The notes beneath the pieces were generated by a model. It was not told the DNA's origin. It worked only from the letters and a program-made list of their open reading frames with translations, and ran no database searches. The translations under genes and the position numbers were made by a program. A stretch of 64,000 nt of DNA from Tsukamurella sp. M9C (GTDB lineage: Bacteria; Actinomycetota; Actinomycetes; Mycobacteriales; Mycobacteriaceae). The DNA lies in contig NZ_JAIULG010000003.1 of the NCBI RefSeq assembly GCF_020169415.1, positions 62,001-126,000 on the forward strand, read 5' to 3'. Positions 50,240 to 58,100 of this stretch are shown here, piece after piece. Each line of letters starts with the position of its first letter. The stretch's first letter is position 1.

Positions 50240-51199
50240 TCATCGGCGCGCCCAGACCCGCTCCGCGACGCGCAGGAAATTGCCGCCCGTCACCGCCGCG
50301 ATGTCCGACGGTGACCAGCCCCGGCCCGCGAGGAAGTCCTCGAGCCGCACGAAGTCCTCCGGCGGCATCCACTGGATCGGCCCCCAGCGCGTGTACGACT
50401 CGTCGAAGACCCCGGGATTGGCCGCGATCTCCGCGAGGAAGTCGTCGGCGTCGAAGGAGTGGTCCGTGCTGACCCCGACGTGCTCGATCCCCACGAGCTC
50501 GACCGCGTACTCCAGGTGGCGGGCCATCGCCTCGAGGGTCGGCGTGTTCGGCCCCAGGAAGATCCCCACGCCGGTGACGCCGACGACGCCGCCCGTCTCG
50601 GCGCACGCCCTTGCCTGATCGTCGGTGATGTTGCGCGGGTGCTCCCACACGGCCGCCATGCAGGAGTGGCTGTAGACGACGGGGCCCGACGATGCGGCCG
50701 CGATGTCGAGGCCGGTCCGGCGGCCGCAGTGCGAGCCGTCGGGGACGACGCCCACCTCGTTCATGCGGGCGACCAGGTCCCGGCCCCAGCGGGTGAGCCC
50801 CGCGTCGGTCGCGTCGAGGCAGCCCGAGCCGGCCCGGTTCGCGTGGTTGTAGGTCGGGGCGACGGTGCGCACGCCCAGCTCGGCGAGCCGGGCGAGGTTG
50901 TCGAGGTCGCCGTCGAGCGGATTGGCGTCCTCGAGGTCGAAGGCGACTGCCACCTGCCCCGACGCGGTCGCGGCCCGCAGCTCATCGACGGTGCCGACCG
51001 TGCGCAGACCGGGATGCGCCGCGATCGAGGCGCGGAAGGAGGTGAGCAGCGCCGTCGAATCGGCGAACGACTGCGGCCGGTACCCCGCGTTGACGGAGAC
51101 GAACGTCGGGGCGGGCGACGCGAGCCGGGTGAGCGGTTCGACCCCGGTGCCCACAACGAGCGGCAGGCAGGCGTGCTGATCCCAGACGAGGCTCCCCAT
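50240..51199 (-). CDS. Membrane-dipeptidase-like metallopeptidase (M19)
   Basis: 319 aa TIM-barrel dipeptidase. The usual HxD metal pair appears as DQHACLPL at the N-terminus (D-x-H rather than H-x-D spacing), the bridging Glu in AFDLEDANPL, and later ligands in YSHSCMAAVWEHPRN and GVSTDHSFDAD. The C-terminal GGNFLRV is a family signature. ATG 51199 is chosen for family length. May hydrolyse dipeptides or act on a modified amino acid. Confidence 0.85.
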   Translation of the reverse strand: MGSLVWDQHACLPLVVGTGVEPLTRLASPAPTFVSVNAGYRPQSFADSTALLTSFRASIAAHPGLRTVGTVDELRAATASGQVAVAFDLEDANPLDGDLDNLARLAELGVRTVAPTYNHANRAGSGCLDATDAGLTRWGRDLVARMNEVGVVPDGSHCGRRTGLDIAAASSGPVVYSHSCMAAVWEHPRNITDDQARACAETGGVVGVTGVGIFLGPNTPTLEAMARHLEYAVELVGIEHVGVSTDHSFDADDFLAEIAANPGVFDESYTRWGPIQWMPPEDFVRLEDFLAGRGWSPSDIAAVTGGNFLRVAERVWARR

Positions 51200-51289
51200 G
51201 GGCCCAGTCTCCACCGTCCGGCGACCTTCGACGAGGGCCTGCTCTTCGCCCAGGGCGAACGGACTGGACATCAACGTAACTTGAGGTCC

Positions 51290-51302
51290 TAGGCTTCAAT
51301 GC
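51290..51302 (+). promoter_or_regulatory. Candidate leaderless promoter of the ABC exporter
   Basis: TAGGCT (51290-51295) ends seven bases before the ATG at 51303, with TGGACA 19 bases upstream; the spacer is long. No Shine-Dalgarno is found in front of the ATG. Confidence 0.4.
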
Positions 51303-53171
51303 ATGAGCATGGAATCCGTCGCGTGGAGCACGCTGTATCAAGGGAATCGGTCGCTGGACGCCCCCACGCGCCGCCCCATCGAGACGATGCGCCGCATGGG
51401 CCCGTTCGCCCGCCCGCACCGCTGGCGGCTCGCCGCGTTCCTCGCCCTGTCGGTCTTCTCCGCGCTGCTCGCGGTCGCGACTCCCCTCCTCGCCGGCAGG
51501 GTGGTCGACCGGATCGTCGGCGGCGGGCCGACCAGCACCGTCGTCCGGATCGCGCTCCTCATCGCCGCCATCGCGATCGTGGGAGCCGGGGTGGACCTGC
51601 TCTCCCGCTGGTTCTCCTCCCGCATCGGCGAGGGCCTGATCTACCAGCTGCGCACCGCGGTCTTCGACCACGTCCAGACGATGCCGGTGGCCTTCTTCAC
51701 CCGCACCCGCACGGGCGCGCTGGTCAGCCGCCTCAACAACGACGTGCTCGGCGCGCAGCGCGCGTTCTCCGACACCCTCGCCGGGGTCGTGACCAACGTC
51801 GTGACGCTGGCGCTCACGCTGGGTGTCATGCTCAGCATCTCGTGGCAGATCACCCTGCTCGCGCTGGTGCTGCTGCCGGTCTTCATCATCCCGTCGCGCA
51901 GCATGGGCCGCAGGATCGCCGGCATGTCGCGCCGCGCGGCCCGGCACAACGCGTCCATGAGCGATCAGATGACGGAGCGCTTCTCCGCGCCCGGCGCCAC
52001 CCTGGTGAAGCTGTACGGACGCCCCGCGATCGAATCGCACGCCTTCGCGACCCGCGCCGCGGCGGTCCGCGACATCGGCGTGAGCACGGCGATGTGGCGC
52101 ATGACCTTCGTGACGATCCTGACGCTGGTCAGCTCGCTGGCCCTGGCGCTCGTCTACGGCCTCGGCGGCTTCTACGCGATCCGCGGCGACCTGCAGGCGG
52201 GAGCGGTGGTGTCCCTCGCGCTGCTGCTCACCCGCCTCTACGTGCCGCTCACCGCGCTCGCGAACGCCCGGGTCGAGGTGATGACCGCCCTGGTCTCGTT
52301 CGAGCGGGTCTTCGAGGTGCTGGACCTGGAGCCGATGGTGCGCGATGCGCCGGACGCGCGCGACATCGCCAAGGGCCCCACCGAGCTCCGGTTCGACGGC
52401 GTCGACTTCGCCTACCCCTCGGCGGAGAAGGTCTCGCTGGCGTCGCTGGAGGAGGTCGCGCAGCTCGACACCCGCGGCGGCGAGACGGTGCTGCACGGGA
52501 TCGAGTTCACCGCGGCGCCGGGCTCGATGGTCGCGCTGGTCGGCAGCTCCGGCGCCGGCAAGTCGACGATCGCGCAGCTCGCCACCCGTCTCTACGATCC
52601 GGACGCGGGCGCGATCAGCCTGAACGGCGTGGACCTGCGCGAGATCACGGCCCGGAGCCTGCACTCCGCCGTCGGCCTGGTGACGCAGGACGGCCATCTC
52701 TTCCACGACACCATCCGCGCGAACCTGCTGCTCGCGAACCCGGACGCGACCGAGGCCGACGTCCGGGACGCGCTACGCCGCGCCCGCCTCGAGGAGTTGG
52801 TCGAGCACCTGCCCGACGGCCTGGACACCGTCGTCGGCGAGCGCGGCTACCGCCTCTCCGGCGGCGAGCGCCAGCGCCTCACCATCGCGCGGCTGCTGCT
52901 CGCGCAGCCCTCGGTCGTCATCCTCGACGAGGCCACGGCGCACCTGGATTCGACGTCCGAGGCCGCCGTGCAGGCCGCGCTGGCGGAGGCTCTGGCCGAC
53001 CGCACCTCGCTCGTGATCGCGCACCGTCTCTCCACGATCCGCGCGGCCGACCAGATCCTGGTGCTGGAGGCCGGACGCATCGTCGAGCGCGGGACACACG
53101 ACTCGCTGCTCGCGCGCGGCGGGCGCTACGCGGAGCTCTACCGCACCCAGTTCGCCGACCAGGCGGCCTGA
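51303..53171 (+). CDS. ABC exporter, fused membrane and ATPase domains
   Basis: 622 aa half-transporter. Six helices between about residues 40 and 310, then a nucleotide-binding domain with Walker A GSSGAGKST, Q-loop VTQDGHLFHDTIRANLL, signature LSGGERQR, Walker B VVILDEATAHLD and switch His IAHRLSTI. An insertion of about 20 residues (AEKVSLASLEEVAQLDTRGGET) splits the A-loop region from Walker A, unusual for MsbA-like exporters. Two ATGs at 51303 and 51309 are possible. Probably a homodimeric lipid or drug exporter. Confidence 0.92.
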   Translation: MSMESVAWSTLYQGNRSLDAPTRRPIETMRRMGPFARPHRWRLAAFLALSVFSALLAVATPLLAGRVVDRIVGGGPTSTVVRIALLIAAIAIVGAGVDLLSRWFSSRIGEGLIYQLRTAVFDHVQTMPVAFFTRTRTGALVSRLNNDVLGAQRAFSDTLAGVVTNVVTLALTLGVMLSISWQITLLALVLLPVFIIPSRSMGRRIAGMSRRAARHNASMSDQMTERFSAPGATLVKLYGRPAIESHAFATRAAAVRDIGVSTAMWRMTFVTILTLVSSLALALVYGLGGFYAIRGDLQAGAVVSLALLLTRLYVPLTALANARVEVMTALVSFERVFEVLDLEPMVRDAPDARDIAKGPTELRFDGVDFAYPSAEKVSLASLEEVAQLDTRGGETVLHGIEFTAAPGSMVALVGSSGAGKSTIAQLATRLYDPDAGAISLNGVDLREITARSLHSAVGLVTQDGHLFHDTIRANLLLANPDATEADVRDALRRARLEELVEHLPDGLDTVVGERGYRLSGGERQRLTIARLLLAQPSVVILDEATAHLDSTSEAAVQAALAEALADRTSLVIAHRLSTIRAADQILVLEAGRIVERGTHDSLLARGGRYAELYRTQFADQAA

Positions 53172-53190
53172 GACGGGGCCTCCGCGGGGC

Positions 53191-53553
53191 TCAGTGCCCG
53201 CCGGCGTAGGCGATGCAGAACTCGTTGCCCTCGGGGTCCTGCAGCACCGTCCACTGGATGCCCCACTCGTCGTGCTCGCGCACCGTCGTCGCGCCGAGCG
53301 CCTCGACGCGGGCGACCTCCGCCGCGCGGTCGTCCGCCACGAGGTCCAGGTGCAGGCGGTTCTTCGCGGTCTTGCCCTCGGGCACCGCGAGGAACATCAT
53401 CCGCGGCAGAGCGGGATTCGCGTAGCCGATGGTGCGCATGAAGGCGTTGCCGTCGTTCTCGTCGACGGGCACGCCGAGCACCTGCGACCAGAAGCTCGCT
53501 TGTCCGGCGACGTCGGCGCAGTCGACGTTGATCATCTGCAGTGTGAGGGCCAT
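53191..53553 (-). CDS. VOC-family (glyoxalase-like) protein
   Basis: 120 aa with two beta-alpha-beta-beta-beta modules: MINVDCADVAGQASFWSQVLG and LDLVADDRAAEVARVEALGA ... VLQDPEGNEFCI. The metal-binding pattern is incomplete, with one His (NRLHLDLV) and a Glu (GNEFCI) seen. Often a bleomycin-resistance or lyase fold; substrate unknown. Starts one base after the MerR stop with GAAGGAG inside the end of that gene, so co-translated. Confidence 0.87.
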   Translation of the reverse strand: MALTLQMINVDCADVAGQASFWSQVLGVPVDENDGNAFMRTIGYANPALPRMMFLAVPEGKTAKNRLHLDLVADDRAAEVARVEALGATTVREHDEWGIQWTVLQDPEGNEFCIAYAGGH

Positions 53554-53554
53554 G

Positions 53555-54379
53555 TCAGTTCTCCTTCGTCGCGGTGGCCTCGACGGGCCACCAGATCTCG
53601 GTGCGCAGGTCCGCGGGGGTCGCGGCCGCGCAGGGGTCCACGAGGTAGCGCTCGATGACGGCGCCGCCCGCGTCGGTGGCGTTGCGGGCCACCCACGCGC
53701 CGAGCTGGCCGTAGGTCTCGTCGAACGTCGAGTACGAGCCGTGGTGCACGGCGACGGCGCAGAGCGCGCGGCCGAGCCGGCGGTTGCGCACCCGCCCGGT
53801 CACGGCGCCGGGGCCGGAGACGGGTATCAGCGCCGCCACCTGCTCCACCTCGGCGACCTGCGACGGGTACTCGGCGAGCGAGGGCCCGGTCACCGTCAGG
53901 CCCGACGCCGCCGCGCATGCCTCGAGCTCGGAGTAGGCGGCGTCGAGGAACTCGGGGAGGCGCGCGTGCTCGACGGTGCCCGCGATCTCCAGCACGTCGA
54001 TCGCCTCGAACTCGCGCAGGTGGGTCGGCGTGTGCGCGACCGGGGCCGTCGCATCCTGCAGCGCGACGATGGCCCGTTCCAGATCGGCGCGACGCTCGCG
54101 CAGCGTCGCCTCGTGCTCGGCGAGGATCTCGCGGGTCACGTCGGGGTCGCGCGCCTCCAGCACCCGCGCGACGGCCGCGAGCGGCACGTCGAGGTCGCGG
54201 AGCCGGGTGAGCACCGCGGCATCGTGCACCTGCGCCGCGTCGTAGTGCCGGTAGCCCGTCGTGGGGTCGATCGCGGCGGGCACCAGCACGCCCTGCTCGT
54301 GATAGCGCCGCAGCTGCTTGACGGAGAGCAGGGTTGCGCGCGAGAACATCCCGATCGACATGAGGCCCGGTGTGGTCAC
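53555..54379 (-). CDS. MerR-family regulator with GyrI-like effector domain
   Basis: 274 aa. MerR HTH (about residues 9-75): FSRATLLSVKQLRRYHEQGVLVPAAIDPTTGYRHYDAAQVHDA. Then a coiled-coil dimerisation helix (to about 125) and a GyrI/BmrR-like ligand-binding domain with YGQLGAWVARN. GTG 54379 is chosen over ATG 54361 as it sits at the predicted transcript start. Probably regulates itself and the VOC gene through the adjacent elongated promoter. Confidence 0.88.
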   Translation of the reverse strand: MTTPGLMSIGMFSRATLLSVKQLRRYHEQGVLVPAAIDPTTGYRHYDAAQVHDAAVLTRLRDLDVPLAAVARVLEARDPDVTREILAEHEATLRERRADLERAIVALQDATAPVAHTPTHLREFEAIDVLEIAGTVEHARLPEFLDAAYSELEACAAASGLTVTGPSLAEYPSQVAEVEQVAALIPVSGPGAVTGRVRNRRLGRALCAVAVHHGSYSTFDETYGQLGAWVARNATDAGGAVIERYLVDPCAAATPADLRTEIWWPVEATATKEN

Positions 54380-54385
54380 GGGTCG

Positions 54386-54417
54386 AGTATGGGGTCTCCC
54401 CCCGAGGGGAGGGTCAA
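54386..54417 (-). promoter_or_regulatory. MerR-type promoter with over-long spacer and internal dyad
   Basis: On the minus strand TTGACC (54412-54417) and CATACT (54386-54391) are separated by 20 bases, and the spacer holds the dyad CTCCCC...GGGGAG. This is the classical MerR-activated architecture. The -10 ends six bases before GTG 54379, so the mRNA is leaderless. Confidence 0.65.
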
Positions 54418-54445
54418 GTCCGGCGCTGCGGGCTACGGTCGAGCG

Positions 54446-54937
54446 ATGACCGTCACAGCGCCCAGCGCCGCCGATCTGCCGTACCTGCGCCGCTGCGTCG
54501 ACCTCGCCCGCACCGCCCTCGACGACGCCGACGAGCCCTTCGGCTCGCTCCTCGTCCACGAGGGCGCGATCGTCTTCGAGGACCGCAACCGGGTCTCGGG
54601 CGGCGACGCGACGCGGCACCCCGAGTTCGAGATCGCCCGCTGGGCGGCCGAACACCTCACCCCGGCGGAGCGCGCCGCGGCGGTGACCTACACGTCGGGC
54701 GAGCACTGCGCGATGTGCAGCGCCGCGCACGCCTGGGTCGGCCTGGGCCGGATCGTCTACGCCGGGAGCACGGAGCAGCTGGTCGCCTGGCACGCGGAAT
54801 GGGGCGTCGCCCCGTCCCCCGTCGCGCCGCTGCCGATCCACGCCGTCGCGCCGACGGTGCCCGTCTCCGGCCCGGAGCCCTCCCTCGCCGACGAGCTGCG
54901 CACCCTGCACGCCCGGGCGGCCGGGATCGCGTCGTGA
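54446..54937 (+). CDS. CMP/dCMP- or guanine-deaminase-like enzyme
   Basis: 163 aa zinc deaminase fold. HPEFEIARW supplies the zinc His and catalytic Glu (HxE), and SGEHCAMCSAA the two zinc cysteines, with EHC in place of the usual TPC. It resembles the nucleoside/guanine deaminase group acting on free bases. ATG 54446. Overlaps the ankyrin lipoprotein GTG (GTGA). Divergent from the MerR gene. Substrate unknown. Confidence 0.82.
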   Translation: MTVTAPSAADLPYLRRCVDLARTALDDADEPFGSLLVHEGAIVFEDRNRVSGGDATRHPEFEIARWAAEHLTPAERAAAVTYTSGEHCAMCSAAHAWVGLGRIVYAGSTEQLVAWHAEWGVAPSPVAPLPIHAVAPTVPVSGPEPSLADELRTLHARAAGIAS

Positions 54938-55668
54938 GGCGCCTCGCCGCGGTCGGCGCCGCGGTGCTGCTCGCCGGTTGCTCGGTCGAACAGCTCCCGC
55001 CGGCTCCCTCGAGCACGTCGGCGGCCCCGTCGGGCTCGGCCGCCGCCCCGTCGTCGACGGTGCGCCCCGCCCCGACCCCGGAGGCGACCCGGGCGCTGGT
55101 CCGTGCCGTCACCGACGGGGACCTCGCGGCGACCCGCGCCGCCATCGCCGACGGCGCCGACCTCGAGGTGCGCATCACCCGCGCCCGCACGGCGGTGGTG
55201 GCGGCGACGAAGGCCGGGCACACGCAGATCGCGCTGGCCCTGCTCGACGCGGGCGCGGACCCGAACGTCAAGGACGACATCCAGGACTCCGCGTACCTCT
55301 ACGCCGGAGCGGAGGGGATGACCGAGATCCTCGCGTCGACGCTGCGGCACGGCGCGGACGTGCGCAGCCTCAACCGCTACCGCGGGACGGCGCTGATCCC
55401 GGCGTGCGAGCACGGGCACGTCGAGAACGTGAAGCTGCTCATCGCCGCCGGGGTCGACGTGGACCACGTCAACAACTCGGGCTGGACCTGCCTGCTGGAG
55501 GCGGTGATCCTGGGCAACGGCGACGCGAACCACGTCGAGACTGTCCGCCTCGTCCTCGACGCCGGGGCCCGCCCGGACCTCGCGGACCGGCAGGGCGTCA
55601 CCGCGCGCCAGCACGCCGTCGCGCGCGGACAGACCGCCGTCGTCGCGGAGATTGACCGGCGCCGCTGA
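54934..55668 (+). CDS. Ankyrin-repeat lipoprotein
   Basis: 244 aa. Signal peptide with lipobox LLAGC (Cys 16), a Ser/Pro/Ala linker to about residue 48, then about five ankyrin repeats. Clear repeats: GDLAATRAAIADGADLEVR, GHTQIALALLDAGADPNVK, GMTEILASTLRHGADVRS, GHVENVKLLIAAGVDVDH, and HVETVRLVLDAGARPDLAD. Exported ankyrin proteins bind partners outside the membrane; its partner may be unrelated to the deaminase it overlaps. No enzymatic motif. Confidence 0.88.
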   Translation: MRRLAAVGAAVLLAGCSVEQLPPAPSSTSAAPSGSAAAPSSTVRPAPTPEATRALVRAVTDGDLAATRAAIADGADLEVRITRARTAVVAATKAGHTQIALALLDAGADPNVKDDIQDSAYLYAGAEGMTEILASTLRHGADVRSLNRYRGTALIPACEHGHVENVKLLIAAGVDVDHVNNSGWTCLLEAVILGNGDANHVETVRLVLDAGARPDLADRQGVTARQHAVARGQTAVVAEIDRRR

Positions 55669-55674
55669 GACAGT

Positions 55675-55693
55675 ATTGGCAAGGCTCGCCTAT
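55675..55693 (+). promoter_or_regulatory. IdeR/DtxR-like iron box before methyltransferase operon
   Basis: ATTGGCAAGGCTCGCCTAT fits the degenerate IdeR consensus at about 13 of 19 positions. It overlaps a -35-like TTGGCA and the spacer to AATACT (55701-55706). The core GGCAAGGCTCGCCT is repeated exactly, inverted, in the box at 57551. Confidence 0.6.
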
Positions 55694-55737
55694 TTAGTGC
55701 AATACTCTCCGGTAAATACCGAGAGAGGCGGAGCGCG

Positions 55738-56544
55738 ATGCCCGAACCCACCAACGAACTCCCGCTGCACGCCCGCAGGACCGAGGACCTGCCCGGCCAC
55801 TGGCTGCTCGCGCGCCTCGGCAAACGGGTGCTCCGGCCCGGCGGGCGGAGGATGACCGAGGACCTGCTCACCGACGCGGGCCTGCGGGGCGCCGACGTGG
55901 TCGAGCTGGCCCCGGGCCTGGGCAAGACCGCCGCCGAGATCGTGGGCCGCTCCCCCGCGTCGTACGTCGGTGTCGAATCCGACCCGGCCGCCGCGGCCTG
56001 GACCGGCGCTGCGGTGGGCGCCGAAGGGCGCGTCGTCGTCGCGGAGGCCCAGGCCACCGGCCTGGATGCGGGCAGCGCCGACGTCGTGATCGGCGAAGCG
56101 ATGCTGACGATGCAGACCGAGCGCGGGAAGAAGGAGATCGCCGACGAGGCGCACCGCGTACTCCGCCCCGGCGGCCGCTACGCGATCCACGAGCTCGCGC
56201 TGCACCCCGACACGTTGCCGGACGAGACCAAGACGGAGATCCGCAAGGCCCTCGCGCGTTCGATCAAGGTGAACGCGCGGCCGCTCACCGAGGACGAGTG
56301 GCGGGCGACGCTCGACCGCTCCGGATTCGATGTCGAGGTCGTCCGGTTCGCGCCGATGGCACTCCTCGAGCCCCGGCGCGTGATCGCCGACGAGGGCGTC
56401 GTACGGACCCTGCGGTTCGTGGGCAACGTCCTGCGCGACGGTGCGGCACGCAAGCGCATTCTCGCGATGCGCACGGTGTTCACCCGGCACAAGGCCAACC
56501 TGGCCGCGATCGAGATCGTCGCCGTGAAGCGGGCGGAGGCGTGA
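55738..56544 (+). CDS. Class I SAM-dependent methyltransferase
   Basis: 268 aa. SAM-binding motif I is VVELAPGLGKTAAEI (about residues 55-69), followed by the acidic ESDPAAAAW and motif IV DVVIGEAMLTM, with RVLRPGGRYAIHELAL as the post-motif. No membrane helix. ATG follows GAGAGGCGGAG. Under an IdeR-like box and co-translated with a cupin and a SufR-like regulator, so a role in iron-starvation metabolism is inferred. The substrate is unknown; a small molecule rather than DNA is likely. Confidence 0.85.
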   Translation: MPEPTNELPLHARRTEDLPGHWLLARLGKRVLRPGGRRMTEDLLTDAGLRGADVVELAPGLGKTAAEIVGRSPASYVGVESDPAAAAWTGAAVGAEGRVVVAEAQATGLDAGSADVVIGEAMLTMQTERGKKEIADEAHRVLRPGGRYAIHELALHPDTLPDETKTEIRKALARSIKVNARPLTEDEWRATLDRSGFDVEVVRFAPMALLEPRRVIADEGVVRTLRFVGNVLRDGAARKRILAMRTVFTRHKANLAAIEIVAVKRAEA

Positions 56545-56858
56545 GCGCGGGCTGGGCCGAGGTCGACGGGCTGGCGACGGGAACCCCGAAGGCCGGCGAC
56601 GCCCCCGACGTGAGGCTGCGGCAGCGCACCGACGCCGCACGCATCATCCAGATCACCTTCTCCGCAGGCCAGAGCATGCCCGGGCACAGTGCGCCCCGGC
56701 CGATCGTGCTCCTCGGGCAACGCGGCACCGTCACCGTCGAGATCGACGGCGACATGGTCGCTCTCGAGTCCGGGCGGGCGGTCCAGATCGCCGAGCGCGT
56801 CCCGCACTCCCTCACCGCCGTCACCGACGCCGACGTCACCCTCATACTGGTGGGGTGA
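56541..56858 (+). CDS. Small cupin-domain protein
   Basis: 105 aa single cupin: ITFSAGQSMPGHSAPRPIVLLGQRGTVTVEIDG and the second strand pair GRAVQIAERVPHSLTAV. A metal-binding pattern GH(S)...PHS is partly visible. Overlaps both neighbours (GTGA at each end). Could bind a metal or small ligand as sensor or enzyme; not resolved. Confidence 0.78.
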   Translation: MSAGWAEVDGLATGTPKAGDAPDVRLRQRTDAARIIQITFSAGQSMPGHSAPRPIVLLGQRGTVTVEIDGDMVALESGRAVQIAERVPHSLTAVTDADVTLILVG

Positions 56859-57538
56859 GCGCCCGGGCCCCGGGCGAGACGGTCCGGGAGGTCATGCGCA
56901 TGGAGTCGGCGGGACGCGACGGGGTGTTGGCGCTCGTGCGCACACGGGGTCCGCTGACCGCCCCGGAGGTCGCGGAGGCACTGGACGTCCACGTGAGCAC
57001 GGCCCGGTTCCACCTGACCAACCTGGTGGAGTCCGGCCTGGTCGATACCGCGCCGGACAAGCGGCGCACCGTCGGCCGGCCGCGGGTGACCTACACCGCG
57101 CGCCCGCAGGCACCCACGGGCGAGCTGCTCGGACTGCTCCTCGCGCAACTCGGGCCCACGCCCGAGCTGCGCGAGCGGGCGGCGGCCGATGCCGGCCGGC
57201 TGTGGGCCTCGTCGCGCGCCGTGGCCGCGCCGTCCGACGGCCTGCCGGACCCCGCGGCCGTCGCGGGTGCGATCCTGCGCGCCCTCGGCTTCGAGATCGA
57301 GTCCACGACCAGCGCGTTCGGCACGCACACACTGCGGATCTGCGCATGCCCGCTGCAGAGCCTGGCGAGCGGCTCACCCGAGGTCGCGCGCGGCGTGGTC
57401 CGCGGCGCCGTCGAGCAGGCCCTGGCGATCGCCTCGCCCTCGCTGGGCTCGCAGTACGCGGTGCGTGTGCAGCCGGATCCCCACGGCGACTGCGCGATCG
57501 GCGTCCGCCTGGCCCCGATGGCGGCTCGCACCGTGTGA
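56855..57538 (+). CDS. SufR-like helix-turn-helix regulator with C-terminal Cys motif
   Basis: 227 aa. N-terminal winged helix: LVRTRGPLTAPEVAEALDVHVSTARFHLTNLVESGLVD, then a linker to a C-terminal domain like that of SufR/MetOD1 regulators. That domain has ICACPLQSLASGSPEVARGVVRGAVEQAL and HGDCAI. In canonical SufR a Cys follows LV before the HRG stretch; here that position is not a Cys, so a full 4-Cys cluster site is doubtful, but CAC and the late Cys remain. Probably senses Fe-S status or redox. Third gene of a coupled operon. Confidence 0.78.
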   Translation: MSARAPGETVREVMRMESAGRDGVLALVRTRGPLTAPEVAEALDVHVSTARFHLTNLVESGLVDTAPDKRRTVGRPRVTYTARPQAPTGELLGLLLAQLGPTPELRERAAADAGRLWASSRAVAAPSDGLPDPAAVAGAILRALGFEIESTTSAFGTHTLRICACPLQSLASGSPEVARGVVRGAVEQALAIASPSLGSQYAVRVQPDPHGDCAIGVRLAPMAARTV

Positions 57539-57550
57539 TCGACATCTCCA

Positions 57551-57569
57551 CAAGGCGAGCCTTGCCTAA
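57551..57569 (+). promoter_or_regulatory. IdeR/DtxR-like iron box before secreted protein-ABC operon
   Basis: CAAGGCGAGCCTTGCCTAA (reverse complement TTAGGCAAGGCTCGCCTTG) agrees with TWAGGTWAGSCTWACCTWA at about 15 of 19 positions. It lies 64 bases before the ATG at 57633. It shares the exact 14-base core GGCAAGGCTCGCCT with the box at 55675 in inverted orientation. Confidence 0.65.
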
Positions 57570-57632
57570 ATTATTTGAATGAGTCAGACTCCTTTTTATC
57601 CGGGCGACCGTCGCCCGGTGAGAGAGGAACCG

Positions 57633-58100
57633 ATGCCGACCATCCGCCCGCGCACCGTCGCCACCGCCACGCTCGTGGCCCTCAGCGCGCTCGCGCCCGC
57701 CGCGCCCGCCCTCGCCGCTCCCGGCGCCGGATTCCGCGTCACCTCGGAGAGCCCCACCGCGGCCGAGCTGAACGACCTGGTGCAATTCATCGTGACCACG
57801 CCCGCCAGCGACGCCGACAAGGCCGCCAACGTCGAGGGCGGCATGTCCTCGGTCGTCGTGCCCCGCACCGTCTACACCCTGGGCCTGTTCCGCGCGCCGC
57901 GCGGCTCCAGCGAGGTGACGGGCCCGCTGGCCCGCAACGGCAACCGGGTCACCGGCAACCTGACGGCGAGCTCGGTCGGCATCCCCACCGTCCGGATGAA
58001 GGTCGACTTCGTCCGCGAGGGCGGCAACTGGAAGCTCGCCTCGAGCTCGATGTGCGAGGGCGTCAAGGCCGTCGGCCTGCCCATCTTCTGCAACGCCTGA
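57633..58100 (+). CDS. Secreted low-molecular-weight antigen MTB12-like protein
   Basis: 155 aa. Sec signal peptide (residues 1-27, cleavage after PALAA), then a compact domain with SPTAAELNDLVQFIVTTPASDADKAANVEGG and WKLASSSMCEGVKAVG. The pattern is that of the mycobacterial MTB12/CFP-2 family (NTF2-like fold), with two Cys near the end. ATG 57633 is preceded by GAGAGGAA. Its stop overlaps the ATPase ATG (TGATG), and the iron box in front ties it to iron stress. Function unknown. Confidence 0.72.
   Translation: MPTIRPRTVATATLVALSALAPAAPALAAPGAGFRVTSESPTAAELNDLVQFIVTTPASDADKAANVEGGMSSVVVPRTVYTLGLFRAPRGSSEVTGPLARNGNRVTGNLTASSVGIPTVRMKVDFVREGGNWKLASSSMCEGVKAVGLPIFCNA

Noticed and set aside
51280-51299. 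TTGAGGTCCTAGGCTTCAA-like partial palindrome before the ABC exporter.
   Set aside because: Arms are asymmetric about the CCTAGG centre; explained well enough as a promoter.
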